Assembly (NCBI GenBank): GCA_020081605.1
Contig: JAHREC010000049.1
Location: 1 to 64,000, forward strand
Direction of reading: 5' to 3'
Origin: Albifimbria verrucaria
Taxonomy: Eukaryota > Ascomycota > Sordariomycetes > Hypocreales > Stachybotryaceae
DNA length: 64,000 bases
The position numbers were made by a program, and so were the translations under genes. Below the pieces are notes generated by a model that saw nothing but the letters and a program-made list of their open reading frames with translations, did no database searches and had not been told where the DNA came from. This document shows, one piece after another, positions 1 to 10,189 of the stretch (within the stretch, counting starts at the first letter, position 1; every line of letters begins with the position of its first letter).

Positions 1-102
1 CTAACCCTAACCCTAACCCTAACCCTAACCCTAACCCTAACCCTAACTCCTAACCCTAACTCCTAACCCTAACCCTAACCCTAACCCTAACCCTAACCCT
101 AA
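1..102. repeat. Telomere (CCCTAA)n
   Basis: Near-perfect tandem CCCTAA hexamers run from base 1, with two variant CTCCTAA units around 46-66. The C-rich strand reads 5'->3' from the left end, as expected for the left chromosome terminus in ascomycetes that use TTAGGG. This fixes the window as a chromosome end. Confidence 0.97.
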
Positions 103-107
103 TTTCC

Positions 108-160
108 GTTGGGTTAGGGCTAAGGCTACGGGTAGGGTTACGCGTAGGGTTAAGGCCAAG
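108..160. repeat. Degenerate inverted telomere-like repeat
   Basis: Immediately inside the telomere the orientation flips: GGGTTAGGGC, GGGTAGGGTT and GTAGGGTTAAGG variants occur on the + strand. A second short TTAGGG-sense patch lies at 1172-1199. These are interstitial telomere-like repeats with diverged units. Confidence 0.7.
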
Positions 161-675
161 ATTAGGCCTGCAGTTTCACCCTTTCTACTCTCTTCACGCT
201 ACTTTTCCGCTTTTTGCCGTTTAGTAGCCGCCTTTAACTGTCTGTTGTTTGCTTCTCGCCCTTGTAAGAAGTCGTAGGCTTCGGCCTTCTTAAACGACCA
301 GCAACAAGGGACCGCCAGAGGGTAACGAGTGGAGACCGAAAAGCAAAGACGCAAACAGTCGGTTACTTGTAAGCGCGTAGTGGAGACCACCCAGGTAGGA
401 AAGATCAGGTAGCCTTAAGGTTCTAGGCTTCAAACAAGTGGAAACCAGTGACTAGCAAAGTAGTAACCAGCAGAGGCCGAGAGTGCTTAGTAAAGACCCT
501 GAAGCAAAAAGCAGACGGCAGATGGCCAACCACACCTGGCGGACAGTAGCAACTTAGAAAGAGCAAACGGAAAAGAAAGCTAAGCAGGTTGCAGGCGACG
601 ACAACAGACAACCGATCTAGAACAGAAAGGACTGGTGGGAAAAGGTTAACAGGCTAAAGCGGGAGGTAAAGAACA

Positions 676-811
676 AAGAGCAGAGAACAGAGCAGAGAAC
701 AGAGCAGAGAACAGAGCAGAGAACAGAGCAGAGAACAGAGCAGAGAACAGAGCAGAGAACAGAGCAGAGAACAGAGCAGAGAACAGAGCAGAGAACAGAG
801 CAGAGAACAGA
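676..811. repeat. 12-bp purine tandem repeat (~11 copies)
   Basis: The unit AGAGCAGAGAAC is repeated head to tail about 11 times with almost no variation. The strand is almost purely A/G with one C per unit spacing. The complementary strand reads as an artificial Leu/Ser/Ala/Phe repeat ORF, which I do not count as a gene. Confidence 0.9.
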
Positions 812-930
812 AGATAGACAAGAAAGAGTAGAAAACAGCGACTAGATAGCGAGAACAAACAGGCACCAACAAGCAACTGGGAGAAGCGCTTAGACAAGCT
901 AGGGCAGCGTGACACTAGGAGACTCAACCG

Positions 931-958
931 CAGACAACAGACAACAGACAACAGACAG
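931..958. repeat. Short ACAGACAA tandem repeat
   Basis: About three to four copies of an 8-bp unit (ACAGACAA variants) downstream of the 12-bp array. A short TTCCTACAAC duplication follows at about 980-1002. Confidence 0.6.
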
Positions 959-1171
959 CAAAAAGTAGCTTGTGAAAAACTTCCTACAACTTCCTACAAC
1001 TCCTCCTTCCTCAGTGATTAGAGAACTTAACCCACCTTCTCTTAAACTCTTCGTCTTTTCAGTCTAACAAGAACCTTAGCTAGTAACCCTGGCCCACCTC
1101 GGCCTTCAACCCTGTTCTTTGTACCCTTAACCAAACTTCTTCTGCAGACCCTAGGGCCAAAGATCCTCAAG

Positions 1172-1199
1172 GTCAGGGTTAGGGTTAGGGTCAGGGTCA
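1172..1199. repeat. Interstitial TTAGGG patch
   Basis: GGGTTAGGGTTAGGG with flanking GGGTCAGGGTC units, about 1.1 kb from the chromosome end and opposite in sense to the terminal array. Confidence 0.75.
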
Positions 1200-2117
1200 G
1201 AAATTTACCTACCCTATATGCTTGGTCTGCTCGCTTCTATCAACCTTTTCACTCATAACTAGCACTTACCGATAGCTGTTAGAATACTATTTCACCCTAT
1301 GCCTTGTATACCTGCCATTTTAACCAGAGTAACCTTAATAGCTGCTCTTTCCTCACGCTTTAAGGTTGGCGGTTAGCGGTTCGACAACGTAGCGGTTAGC
1401 GCTGGCCATAGGACCATGACTAATCTGCCGATAACCCTGATCCTGCAAATCGGCCACCGGACGTTAAGTTGATCCATCCCACGTTTTCCTGCCTAACGCC
1501 AGCACAGGTTATCCTGCTGTATCCTCCTACGAACCAACAGCCTGTTGGTTATCACCCCCAAAGCCCCTGTTGAGGCTGTGTAACCTAAGCCGCAGGACGT
1601 CAATCCATAGATCGCTATAAATTAATGCATCAGCCCCTTTACCAACTTTCTCATCATGCCGCCCGTTGGCTCCCATCCGAATAGCACCTTCGGCCTAATC
1701 AGCTTAAACATAATGCTCAAGAGTTCACTTCACTATAGAAACCATTAAAATTATATTCTTTTATATATCCATCGTCAATTCATAGAATGGCGTCAAAACA
1801 TGCCCACTCTACAGAGACAAGTGAGTCTTAGTGCCCTAATTGGTCCCATTCGCCTGGGAAGTAGCTGATCAGTACCCTAGACCTTGACGCTCGAACTCAA
1901 TCTGACGAGTGTTTGGGGCTTCCCACCCGGGCTCAAGCTATTCGGTGCTGGAGCTCAATTATATTCATGCAGGGGATGAATATCTGGAAGGCCTATCCTA
2001 TCTACCTAAATTATATGGTCGTGGGCTGGGGCGGCCTGAGTCTTTTGAAGCAGGCCGTCTTTTATTAGGTGCCTTAGGGATTTGTATCTTTGTCGCTGTG
2101 CCTATTATATTTCTATG

Positions 2118-3205
2118 TCAAAGGTAATAGCTATAGTTATCCTCTCTTCGGCTTATGCTATATTGATTATGAAGATATTTATCGAGATGGAACCTGGTGC
2201 CCCATTCATCGCCGACCATACATTGCTCGTGATATTTCAGGTTGAACCCATAAGTAATCCACCCTATGATTGATTCCTGCTCCTTTGAGGGCCCGAACGC
2301 AGCAATAGCTCCTTGGGCCATAATTAAACGATTATAGTAATCCAGTATATTCCACTGAAACCCTTTGTAGTCGCTGTTCTCGCTAGGGATCTCGATAGAA
2401 CAAGCTACTTCATCGTACAACCACCTTAAGTTCTTATAGCTAAACTCCGGCAGATCGTTAATCTCGCTGTTCATCATCGCCTTGGCATCCAGGCCGCCAC
2501 TGTCGAAGTATTGCTGATTATATATCTTCTCAACCCCGTCACGGCTCTGAAGGCGTCTCTCGTTAAGTTTTGTTCGTGGTCCAGGGCCGTAGCCTAATTT
2601 AACACGTCTTTCCATAGTGATTGGATCGATATCCATGATTGCGATATGGAGGTCTTGACTGCCATGTTGAAGTGCAAAGACTGGGTGTTGCTTCTCTTGT
2701 CGCTTCGAGAGTGGGTTAAGCTTTGGTTCGTTCCACATGCCAATATGCCGAACTTCATGGCCAAGTTGCTGCGTTAAAATATCCTCCATTCGACGATGGA
2801 GTTTAACGGATCGCGGGAATTCATTGGGGTTCCTTACATTGGGCCCAAGGTTCCAATCATGCATCTCCACGAGCTCGCCAAGTAATTCGCCTGCCGTTAC
2901 CCTAGCTTTTGTATCAAGGCTTTTGGCAAGGGCGATCGACATCTCGCCATAACCCCTTCTTAGGGCTAGAGCTGCCAGAACCGTGAATACTGCACCCTTA
3001 ATGCATGAGTACCTATTCTGCTCGACATCTTCGGACTTAGCGTATGCCCGACAAGATGTAACGAGTTCCCAAAGTCCAAAGCCCATGCCTGGGGTTCCGG
3101 CCACCACTTCAATGTTGATTGGCCATGCATTCCAAAATCGAATCGACTTCGTGGCCGATTCTGAACGGAGAGAGTGGTATTTGACTCCAATATATCTATA
3201 TTACT
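2118..3205 (-). CDS. Hypothetical protein, 5' end unresolved
   Basis: An open frame of about 360 codons runs on the minus strand. The family is not recognised. The N-terminal part has a hydrophobic stretch after RYSCIKG (about 30-50 residues in) and the rest is mixed and polar, with several Trp/Tyr-rich segments near the C-terminus. In the same frame there is no ATG before codon ~330 from the stop, so the true start must be in an upstream exon. A short Met-initiated, hydrophobic peptide starts at 3286 with a GTATGT donor soon after (about 3250), but I could not find an acceptor that keeps the frame. It could be a secreted or membrane protein gene with an indel near its first intron. Confidence 0.45.
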
Positions 3206-3289
3206 ATATATTAACAGGGTCCTCACGAATGCCAGTTTAACAAGACATACCAATAGCTGCACCCTTACTGTACCTATTTTCGCCACATT

Positions 3290-4170
3290 TCCTCTGAGGA
3301 AATGGACTTATATGTAGTGCCATTAGACAGGGGTTGAAGAATAGAAGCAAGAGTATAATCTGGCACAAGGGCCCAGCATAAGATAATAATCGATACTCTC
3401 ATAATGCAATAGTAAGAAAGGCTGGTTAATATTGCAGGATTTCTAGCGTTCTTATATCGTGGAGTCGAATATTATATTATTATATTATAATGGCGGAAAT
3501 ACAGTCCCCTTTTAAGCTATTAATTATCTGTTAGTTTATTGCTAACCTTACTCCATCCAGAACCAAACGCTTATCAGCTTATTCTTTTCCCCTTTTTAGC
3601 ATCTTTGTTGGTGGCTTGTGGCTTCTCCGTCTTGAGTTGGCCGCAGACCCCATATACAAGTCATGCGGTGAATGATTCGTATGATGATGGGGTCTGGAAC
3701 ATATAAATAGTATCCAGAAGCTTGTGGGATATGCGGTTAGAATAAGGTCCGCTGTCAGCGTGTGCGAGAAGCATCGGTTTTATGATACGCAGCTCCGTGT
3801 ACGAGATATGATTGCTCCGACATGCCCCCAATTCCTGGGGCTTGTCTGGATCATGAGGCTGAGAAGCGTGGGTTTGTTGGTAAGCATATGTTACAGGATT
3901 CCAAACAGCGCAAGATACGCTCTAACACCCCTGTAGTAATCAGGGCGCAGCAAGCCACCGAACAAAAACGGCGATTTACAGTCTGGTGTTTTCTAACCAA
4001 CGAACAATTCTCCCATCAGTATTAAGAATTCATAAATAGCAGCCATACTTTATAATATATATTTAAATATGTAAGCTCTACGATTCTGAATATTTCTATG
4101 AACTTTAAATCTTAATCTTTTCTTTAGGCTACCTATATTCATCTCTTGTGAATAGTTGAAAATCACAAAC
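3290..4170. other. Intergenic, AT-leaning, nothing recognised
   Basis: Contains poly-TATATTA stretches at about 3465-3490 and 4040-4070 but no supported gene. The reading frames present are short and show no domain or conserved-looking motif. Confidence 0.5.
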
Positions 4171-4650
4171 ATGCATCTATCTTTAAAATATATACTTTCT
4201 CTTGCCTTTATCCCGTTGAGTCTCCTAGGCGCTATTGCCACACCGATAACTCAAACTGGCGAAGTCCATGGTCATCTTAACCAGCGCACCCCAGTCTGGA
4301 ATTGGCCTCGTTGCACTTTTGCAGAGGAAGGGCAATGTACTCTCTATATGGCAACGGGGAAACCATATCCAACCTTCACACAATATCGCACGTTTGCACT
4401 TTTCGATCATAAATGCAAACTCACATCCCTTTATTATACAGACATAAAGGAGAAGATTGTCAATCTCAAAGGCCATCTACCAGGTGGCATAAGAATCGCA
4501 GTCGACGATCAAATGCAACCGGAAGGTGCTATATCTTATCGTTTAGTAGATACTCCTCTTGGTAGTGGCTTGGAGTGCCATGATTGGGGGAGTATGTGGA
4601 TGGCATCGGCTGCAGGAGACATTTCCCTGTTAAGCAACATTTTCTATTAG
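4171..4650 (+). CDS. Small secreted protein, effector candidate
   Basis: Intact 159-residue protein. The ATG at 4171 is preferred over the upstream in-frame TTG at 4156, because it directly precedes a classical signal peptide (residues 1 to about 24: a hydrophobic core ending in an Ala-x-Ala-like cut near GAIATP). The mature part has four cysteines, at CTFAEEGQC, HKCK and ECHD, enough for two disulfides, and a Lys-Arg-like processing site (QRTP) shortly after the signal peptide. No enzyme motif is visible. Small size, secretion, cysteine pairing and a subtelomeric position are the usual marks of a fungal effector candidate, but function is unknown. No introns are needed. Confidence 0.7.
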   Translation: MHLSLKYILSLAFIPLSLLGAIATPITQTGEVHGHLNQRTPVWNWPRCTFAEEGQCTLYMATGKPYPTFTQYRTFALFDHKCKLTSLYYTDIKEKIVNLKGHLPGGIRIAVDDQMQPEGAISYRLVDTPLGSGLECHDWGSMWMASAAGDISLLSNIFY

Positions 4651-4902
4651 CTACGATAGCCTGATATACATTGGTTGTGTTTAGTGAAAAAGAAAGCAGC
4701 ATTAAGTCGGCCCTAGAGTATATAAACCCAACCTAACCTTAACCCCCAGCCGCTTAAGTGTTTGCTACCTCCCAAGAATGGAAAGTGCTGAAGAAACTTA
4801 ACATTAATACAATAAAAAGCGAGCTTAGCTCTTGTCAATTAAACGGCAGGATTACCTAAGCCCCATGCCCCACTGTATATAATCTAGTGGGTGACAGTAC
4901 TA

Positions 4903-5869
4903 TTATATTATTTTTTTCTGGTAAAGCCGATCCATACGGATTCCATGTATAGCCTTGTCTAACTCCTGGGCTGCTGTTGCCGTAGATATTTTAATGCTTT
5001 CTTCGATATCCGCCTTTATAACCGCTTCCTCCTTTTCTAACTTGATCTTCTGCGCTGCGATACCCTTGAGGTCTTCAAGTCCCTGCAGGAAGCAAATTTC
5101 CACCTCATCATGCAACCTCACCAGGCATCGTTCCCCACTTTGATACAGCGATACTAGAGAAGGAACATAACCATTTTGTCCGAGTAGGGTTAGAAGTCGA
5201 TGGCTCTGTTTTAACAGACGCCTCATTTCACCCGCGTCGACTTCCTCACGCTCCGCTGATATTTTTGTATGGTGTTCATTGCCTGTATTAGATCCTCGAA
5301 GTCTTCGTCGCTTATCCATCTGGGGAAACGGTATCGATGCTCTTTCCATAGAACCGCCCACGATTCAAGATTAGCCGACGCTGCGCAATCCCATCCGCGC
5401 TCCTTTAGCGTATCTGCCAACACTGCTTTGGCGTATAAAAAGCATGCTTCTTCCATCATACATCGCACAGTTCCGAAAAACTCATACTGTAAGCGGAATG
5501 GTAGGAAGGCTCGACCTAGGAAATTTCTTTCATGGCCCACTGGCACTGGCTTTGGTTAGGTCTTCAAACGACGAGCTCTCATATACAGACCCATACCTTC
5601 ACCCCGTGCCATCGACGCAGCCATACTCGCTATACGGTCTTCGTTCTGATCGATGCCGTTCGCAGTTCTATCGTCGCTTGCTCCGTGACCCTTCATCGTG
5701 TCCTTTGGGGAGGCTGAGCCCCCTCCTCGCGAGGCGAAACGGGCTCTTCTCGCTCGTGCGTTTCTTCGTAGGACGTATTAGATGCGATTTCCATGTTTGC
5801 TCCCTGTTCTGCGAATGTCCTTGCCGCTTCTGCCGCCTTCTGAGCTGCCGTCCTCTTCTTCTTCGCCAT
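4903..5869 (-). pseudogene. Decayed Lys/Ala-rich and coiled-coil hypothetical gene
   Basis: Three consecutive open frames on the minus strand form one gene when two single-base losses are allowed: in a G5 run at 5719-5723 and in an A5 run at 5262-5266 (minus-strand sense). The joined length is 323 codons including stop. An in-frame TAA at 5556-5558 remains, so it is called a pseudogene. It starts with MAKKKRTAAQKAAEAARTF, a basic Ala-rich helix, followed by an acidic/charged linker, a central aromatic region (FRLQYEFFGTVRCMMEEA) and a C-terminal helix-rich segment with many Glu/Lys. The family is not recognised. The gene lies 234 bp downstream of the RNase H-like relic on the same strand. Confidence 0.5.
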
Positions 5870-6102
5870 TGCTGTAATGGTTCGCTATCCGGTTCTTGGT
5901 GGCGAGGATGATGTTCGCTACTTTCTCGAGGGAGAGGAAAAGAAGGGAGAGAAGGAAGAAGTCGATGCATATGAGACATGCGAAATCGCGGTCCGGAATA
6001 TATATAAACCACCGGACCACAAACATACAGTGCCCTTGAAGTCAGACTCTACGACAGACCGTCGTGCAAGCTTCGAATACGCTTCCTCAATGCAGCAGAC
6101 AA

Positions 6103-6597
6103 CTAAGATGCCTCTTCTAACGCGCTATTTGTCAACGCGTCTGCTTGCTCATTGTGCTCTCGCGCTACATGCCAAAACAAAACCTCCACACCGACTTTAC
6201 GAAGCGTATCAATCCACTTATCTAATTCCTTGAAAAGGTCCGAGTTACGAACTATTTTCTGCTTTGCTGTCCAATAAACCCCGTCTTTTCATACCCACCG
6301 GTTCGGAACCCAGTCCGTGATCCCGTCTACCACATATGCTGAATCTGCTTTGATCACTACTAGATCCAGCCTCTTACCCCAAACCGTTCTTTTTGTATAT
6401 CGCATGGGCCACTTGAAGCGCAATAATGGCAGCCTGAAGTTCTGCCACCTGATTCGTCGTGCGAACACTCTCGATAATGACGCTTTTATTGTATTCGGAG
6501 TATTCCCGACAAACACACCTGCAGCCATTCTGGCTGTTGGTGTTCCATTGTACCGGCACACACCATCGACGGCAATGACTATGCAATCTAGATGCAT
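6103..6597 (-). pseudogene. RNase H-like domain protein, broken
   Basis: A 165-codon stretch encodes an RNase H type 1-like fold in pieces. IAVDGVC carries the first catalytic Asp, VAELQAAI the Glu, KADSAYVV the second Asp, and AREHNEQADALTN the C-terminal His/Asp region. The middle third is in another frame: a one-base loss in the A4 run (6484-6487, T on +) puts it out, and an extra G in a G4 run near 6376 brings it back. An in-frame TGA follows the WV near 6293. It would hydrolyse RNA in RNA:DNA hybrids if intact. The size fits a stand-alone fungal RNase H-like protein. The domain could come from a non-LTR element, but no reverse transcriptase is nearby. Confidence 0.65.
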
Positions 6598-6679
6598 TTC
6601 CCATCTGTGTAAGGGGTTTCACATCACAATTTCAAACGCTGCTTATACCATGCATTTATATATTGAGCTTCAGTGACTA

Positions 6680-7517
6680 GACCTCAACACCACTTTAACC
6701 TTTGTCCCATCGTTTGGTTTTCCAGAGGCTGCATAAAGGAGGGGAGGGATATGCGGCGTGGTATGGTTTGACCATTCATAAAGCAGTAACCCAATCGTTC
6801 GCCAAGGCGTCAGAAACCCTCGTTTAATCCCGGTTTGGACGATTGAAGCTGCTGCGTGAGGGTGGGGGTTTGCAGGGTTCGTGGCCACCAAGCCAATGAG
6901 TGGTGGCCTATGGGCTGTGAACCAACCTTATTTAAAAGCATTGGTGGGAAGCAAACCCGGGAATTCGGACTGGCGAGGGGTCACTACGTGAGTTCCTTTT
7001 ATTCTAGCTGGCACAGTCGGACCTTTGTGTGATGTCGGCGTCCTATTGCAGGGCCAACCGCATACACAATCGTTCTTGGTATGGAACCCCGTGGGCACCC
7101 TATTGGTTGCGACCGCATCGTCCGGGTACTCACCCAGGCACATTTACAGGGTAGCGGGGAGCCAACTGCATAAGAGAACGAAACGATGAGATAACGACCC
7201 AACAGTAAATTGTCAAATATTCCTAGGACCTCCCGGCTCTTGCATGGGCTCGGTTAGGATTCCTGGATATGGATACCAACAGCATATAGGATCATCGTAG
7301 GCGAGGGCTTTCGGGCTAGTCGAGACAGCCACCTCCCGCTCTTTCCGCTCTTCCAGGCCGGGGTTCAATGGGATAAAGGCACAGTACACTGTTCCGCGTA
7401 AAACTATAAAGAGGTGGCCGATTTCCCTCCTTCCAATCTCCAGCCCGACTCATCTCCTTAGCCCTCACCTGACCATCCGACCATCCAATCATCCAATCGT
7501 CCGCACCCTTTGCCAAC
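6680..7517. other. Intergenic, probable promoter side of the 7518 gene
   Basis: No supported gene. A CT-rich tract with CCATCCAATCATCCAATC lies just before 7518, typical of a fungal core promoter/5' leader. Confidence 0.5.
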
Positions 7518-8281
7518 ATGCTCTTCCTTCCCCTTATCCTTGGCCTTGCCGCCAGTGTCAACGCAATCGACCTCTACCTCGGCTGGAGGGGCGGCAGCAA
7601 CTACGTTGCTTGCCGTAACATAAACCCCAACGTCTGCTGCTCCACTGCTGCAGGAGGGAGCCCTTCAACAGCCTTGACTTCAGAGAGATCCCCAGGAACT
7701 GGAACATCCAGTGCCGTGGCCACAGAGGCCCCCAGTGTGGCTCGCTGGCCGAGGTCAAGCAGAGCAACGGCGCTACCGCAGTTAGCCTGTTCAACTCTGA
7801 CTTTGGTGGCTCTGGCTATGGCTTCGTCTCTAAGCGCTCCACGGACGATGCTGTTGTTGAGACCGTAAGGCCATCTCTCTTGGTCTTTGGAGACGGGGCT
7901 CAATATGATCTTTCCGAATTGACTGAATCTTCCTATGATGAAATGGTATGTGCCTCTTACGTCCCATAGGCTTGAACCATAAGTGCTTTTGCTAATGACC
8001 ATGGTAGTTAGTACCAGCTTTTCCGCTACCATCCTCCGAGTCATAACATGGCATCCTCCTCGCTTAACCCCTCGCTTGACCCCCTCGCGCTTCCAAAGAG
8101 TCTACCTGCTAATGTTCGTATTCTTCGTCTACAGTCTCCGAATCGCAGCTTCGAACGGTTCCTCCGACGATGTTCCCGCCAAATTCGACACATCCAGGAT
8201 CGAGTAAAGGTTCGATATGGTGGCTTGAGCGCTTGGAATATATGCCAGCCTGGTCCGACGTTCCTCTTGCGATCACCTTGA
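7518..8281 (+). CDS. Secreted cysteine-containing protein, frameshifted
   Basis: Begins with a strong signal peptide (MLFLPLILGLAASVNA) and then a conserved-looking start with Cys pairs (ACRNINPNVCC). The frame breaks at a G3 run (7656-7658). Adding one base there continues as NSLDFREIPRNW...QCRGHRGPQCG. An intron at 7946-8011 (GTATGT donor, TTAG acceptor, branch TGCTAATG) joins in phase 0 to an exon ending at 8281, for about 232 residues. The C-terminal frame is less certain, since another frame also looks coding after 8150. It resembles secreted fungal proteins with a CC motif and an RxYxxxxC-like pattern. Function is unknown and it is an effector candidate. Confidence 0.5.
7946..8011 (+). 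other. Intron in the 7518 secreted-protein gene
   Basis: 66 bp, GTATGT...TTAG, with a branch-like GCTAATG near 7991. It keeps phase 0 between GAA ATG and TAC CAG. Confidence 0.5.
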
Positions 8282-8442
8282 CTGCGGAGGGTAACAGGTT
8301 GCCTTGCATACTTAGTTAAACATTATAGAACTCTGCTACCTCATTCCCTACAAGTCCCATATCCCTTCCAGTGTGTGACTAAATACAGTAATCTGTGAAG
8401 TTGAAAATCCATAGCCCAATTTTTAAGAACAGCAGCTTTCGT

Positions 8443-10185
8443 TCAGCTCGGCACCCACACAAGCTCAATAATACCATCAAGTGCCTTCATGGGCCTTTTC
8501 TTCTCTACCATCCATCGCTCATCATCCTTCTTTCGAACATATACCTGTAACACGGACCCGTCCTCCATGACTTGCGAGTCACGAAGCTCCCAAGCAATCT
8601 TCTTACCCGTTTTGAGGAGCGAGGGGCGCTGAGGGCCATACGTGTAGTCGAAGTTCCACACATGCTCCTCGAACAGCGGGCGAAATGTACGCTCCACCTG
8701 ACTCAGGTCGAAGTCGATCCCATCGGGGTAGTGCGCAATGCTATAACCGTTGGAGATGATGAAGTTGTCCGCAGTAACGAAGCGCTGAAACGGGCAGTCC
8801 TCGCCGCACGTATAGGATATCTTGGTGGTATTTAGCGGGTTGGCCGAGTGCCACTTGTCGCCTCTCTTGAAATGATGAATGCTGTACGGCTTAAATCCGC
8901 CTTCGTAGAAACCCGATGCGTCTCCTACAAGATCGAGCTGCCAGAGGTCCTTCAGGTGCGTGAGACGTATGTCGGTGTTCTCGTATATGCACTTACGAAG
9001 GAGAATGTCTCCCTGAGGACCCCAGCCGGTGTTGGACTGCTTGATCTTGGCCCTCGTCCGGCAAGCGTCAATGCGACTGGAAACGATACCCGCCAAAGGA
9101 CGGCTGAGGAAGACTCCACCGCCTCCAAAAGCTTGGGAGCCGTGCACCTTCACGGCCGTAACGTCCTCGGATAAGGTGCCGATATATAACAGCCTTGTAT
9201 GATCATACTGCTTGAACCGCTCGACGAGGCCATTCATCGCCGTGAAGAAGGTGTCGTCATCGCACAAGACCAGCCACTTCCTGTTCGGGGAGTCTTTGTG
9301 GGAGTAAAGCATAGGCACCAGGTTGAGGTACCGGACAGCCATCTCCTTCTCTATCCGGCTATCCCACCCGCTCACTTCGGAATCGATACCGGCATCGGCA
9401 AGTCGTTGCGCGACCTCCGTAAGCTCCGCATCCGTGACGTCAAGGAGGCGAAGGAGGAGCTTGCCTCCGTTAGACCTGCCTTTGCTGTCGGTTAGCCAGT
9501 AGGCCCACTCTTGGATCATCGAAGGGTCGCTGAGGCGCTTGTATGTGGTGGAAATGGCGAATATGAAGTCGGAGAGATCAGCATCGGCCGGGAAAGGCGA
9601 CTCCGGGACGGAAACCTCCAAGGGTTCGCTGCATTTCTCTTCCTGGTCGTGGCCACTCAGCAGATCCACCACCCGGAAGCCTTCGGCGTCATTACCTGAT
9701 GACAGGAGGTTCTGCGGTAGCGAAGTATAAGATTGACGCTCGATGGGCTTGCGCGTGAAGCTGATGTAGCGTCTCAAATACTCGACTTGATCGTCCAGCT
9801 TGTATCTGTCACTTATCTCACGAAGCCTGTCCGTATCAACATTGCAATTCATAACGTGGCTCGATGACGGCCGTGCGCCATGTGCGCTGGTGTTGATGGG
9901 TTTGGCTTGATCACCGCCCGAAAGTTTCGGCTTGACAGCGGATACATCTTTTAAATCAGATGTTTTTAGAAGCAAGTCTGTGGTATACGGTCTCGTTGAT
10001 GGTAAGTTCCAATATGCTATCAAAAGAACGGCAATAAGCACAACAAGCTTGAGAGCTCTTGAGAAGGAGCTCCGTATGCCCCAGGTTGACTGGATTAATG
10101 CCTTCGCTAGGGTGCAGGCTCTCGTGGCTTTCGCCGACCAATACACACTATGCGGGGCCTCTAGGCGGCCGATCCACCCTACCAT
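8443..10185 (-). CDS. Type II membrane glycosyltransferase, GT31/DUF604-like
   Basis: Intact single-exon protein of 580 residues. The ATG at 10185 gives a short basic cytosolic tail, one membrane anchor (about residues 45-59, LKLVVLIAVLLIAYW), a stem, and a lumenal catalytic domain. The domain has WLVLCDDDTFF (DDD at 309-311, the metal/nucleotide-sugar DxD site), AFGGGGVFLS (352-361) and GWGPQGDILL (387-396), an order matching the fringe/GT31 (DUF604) family that transfers a sugar from a UDP donor in the Golgi. The donor and acceptor cannot be read from sequence. Length agrees with fungal members. It lies alone between a secreted-protein gene and a gene-free gap and shows no indels, unlike many neighbours. 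Confidence 0.85.
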   Translation of the reverse strand: MVGWIGRLEAPHSVYWSAKATRACTLAKALIQSTWGIRSSFSRALKLVVLIAVLLIAYWNLPSTRPYTTDLLLKTSDLKDVSAVKPKLSGGDQAKPINTSAHGARPSSSHVMNCNVDTDRLREISDRYKLDDQVEYLRRYISFTRKPIERQSYTSLPQNLLSSGNDAEGFRVVDLLSGHDQEEKCSEPLEVSVPESPFPADADLSDFIFAISTTYKRLSDPSMIQEWAYWLTDSKGRSNGGKLLLRLLDVTDAELTEVAQRLADAGIDSEVSGWDSRIEKEMAVRYLNLVPMLYSHKDSPNRKWLVLCDDDTFFTAMNGLVERFKQYDHTRLLYIGTLSEDVTAVKVHGSQAFGGGGVFLSRPLAGIVSSRIDACRTRAKIKQSNTGWGPQGDILLRKCIYENTDIRLTHLKDLWQLDLVGDASGFYEGGFKPYSIHHFKRGDKWHSANPLNTTKISYTCGEDCPFQRFVTADNFIISNGYSIAHYPDGIDFDLSQVERTFRPLFEEHVWNFDYTYGPQRPSLLKTGKKIAWELRDSQVMEDGSVLQVYVRKKDDERWMVEKKRPMKALDGIIELVWVPS

Positions 10186-10189
10186 AGCT

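Larger units (their letters stand above)
161..2080. other. Subtelomeric non-coding region
   Basis: No convincing gene. It contains a purine-rich stretch (about 360-960) with two tandem repeats listed separately, then mixed sequence up to about 2.08 kb. Reading frames here are short and follow the repeats. I see no telomere-linked helicase. Confidence 0.6.

Noticed and set aside
676..811. CRISPR-like array
   Set aside because: Units are contiguous with no spacers, and the genome is fungal.
646..951. Long repetitive ORF (Leu/Phe/Ser/Ala repeat) on the minus strand
   Set aside because: It is only a readthrough of the 12-bp tandem repeat, whose unit length is a multiple of three.
3724..4025. 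Two overlapping plus-strand ORFs before the effector gene
   Set aside because: Short, overlapping and without signal peptide or motif.
8572..9699. Plus-strand ORFs opposite the glycosyltransferase
   Set aside because: Shadows of an intact 580-aa gene with clear motifs.
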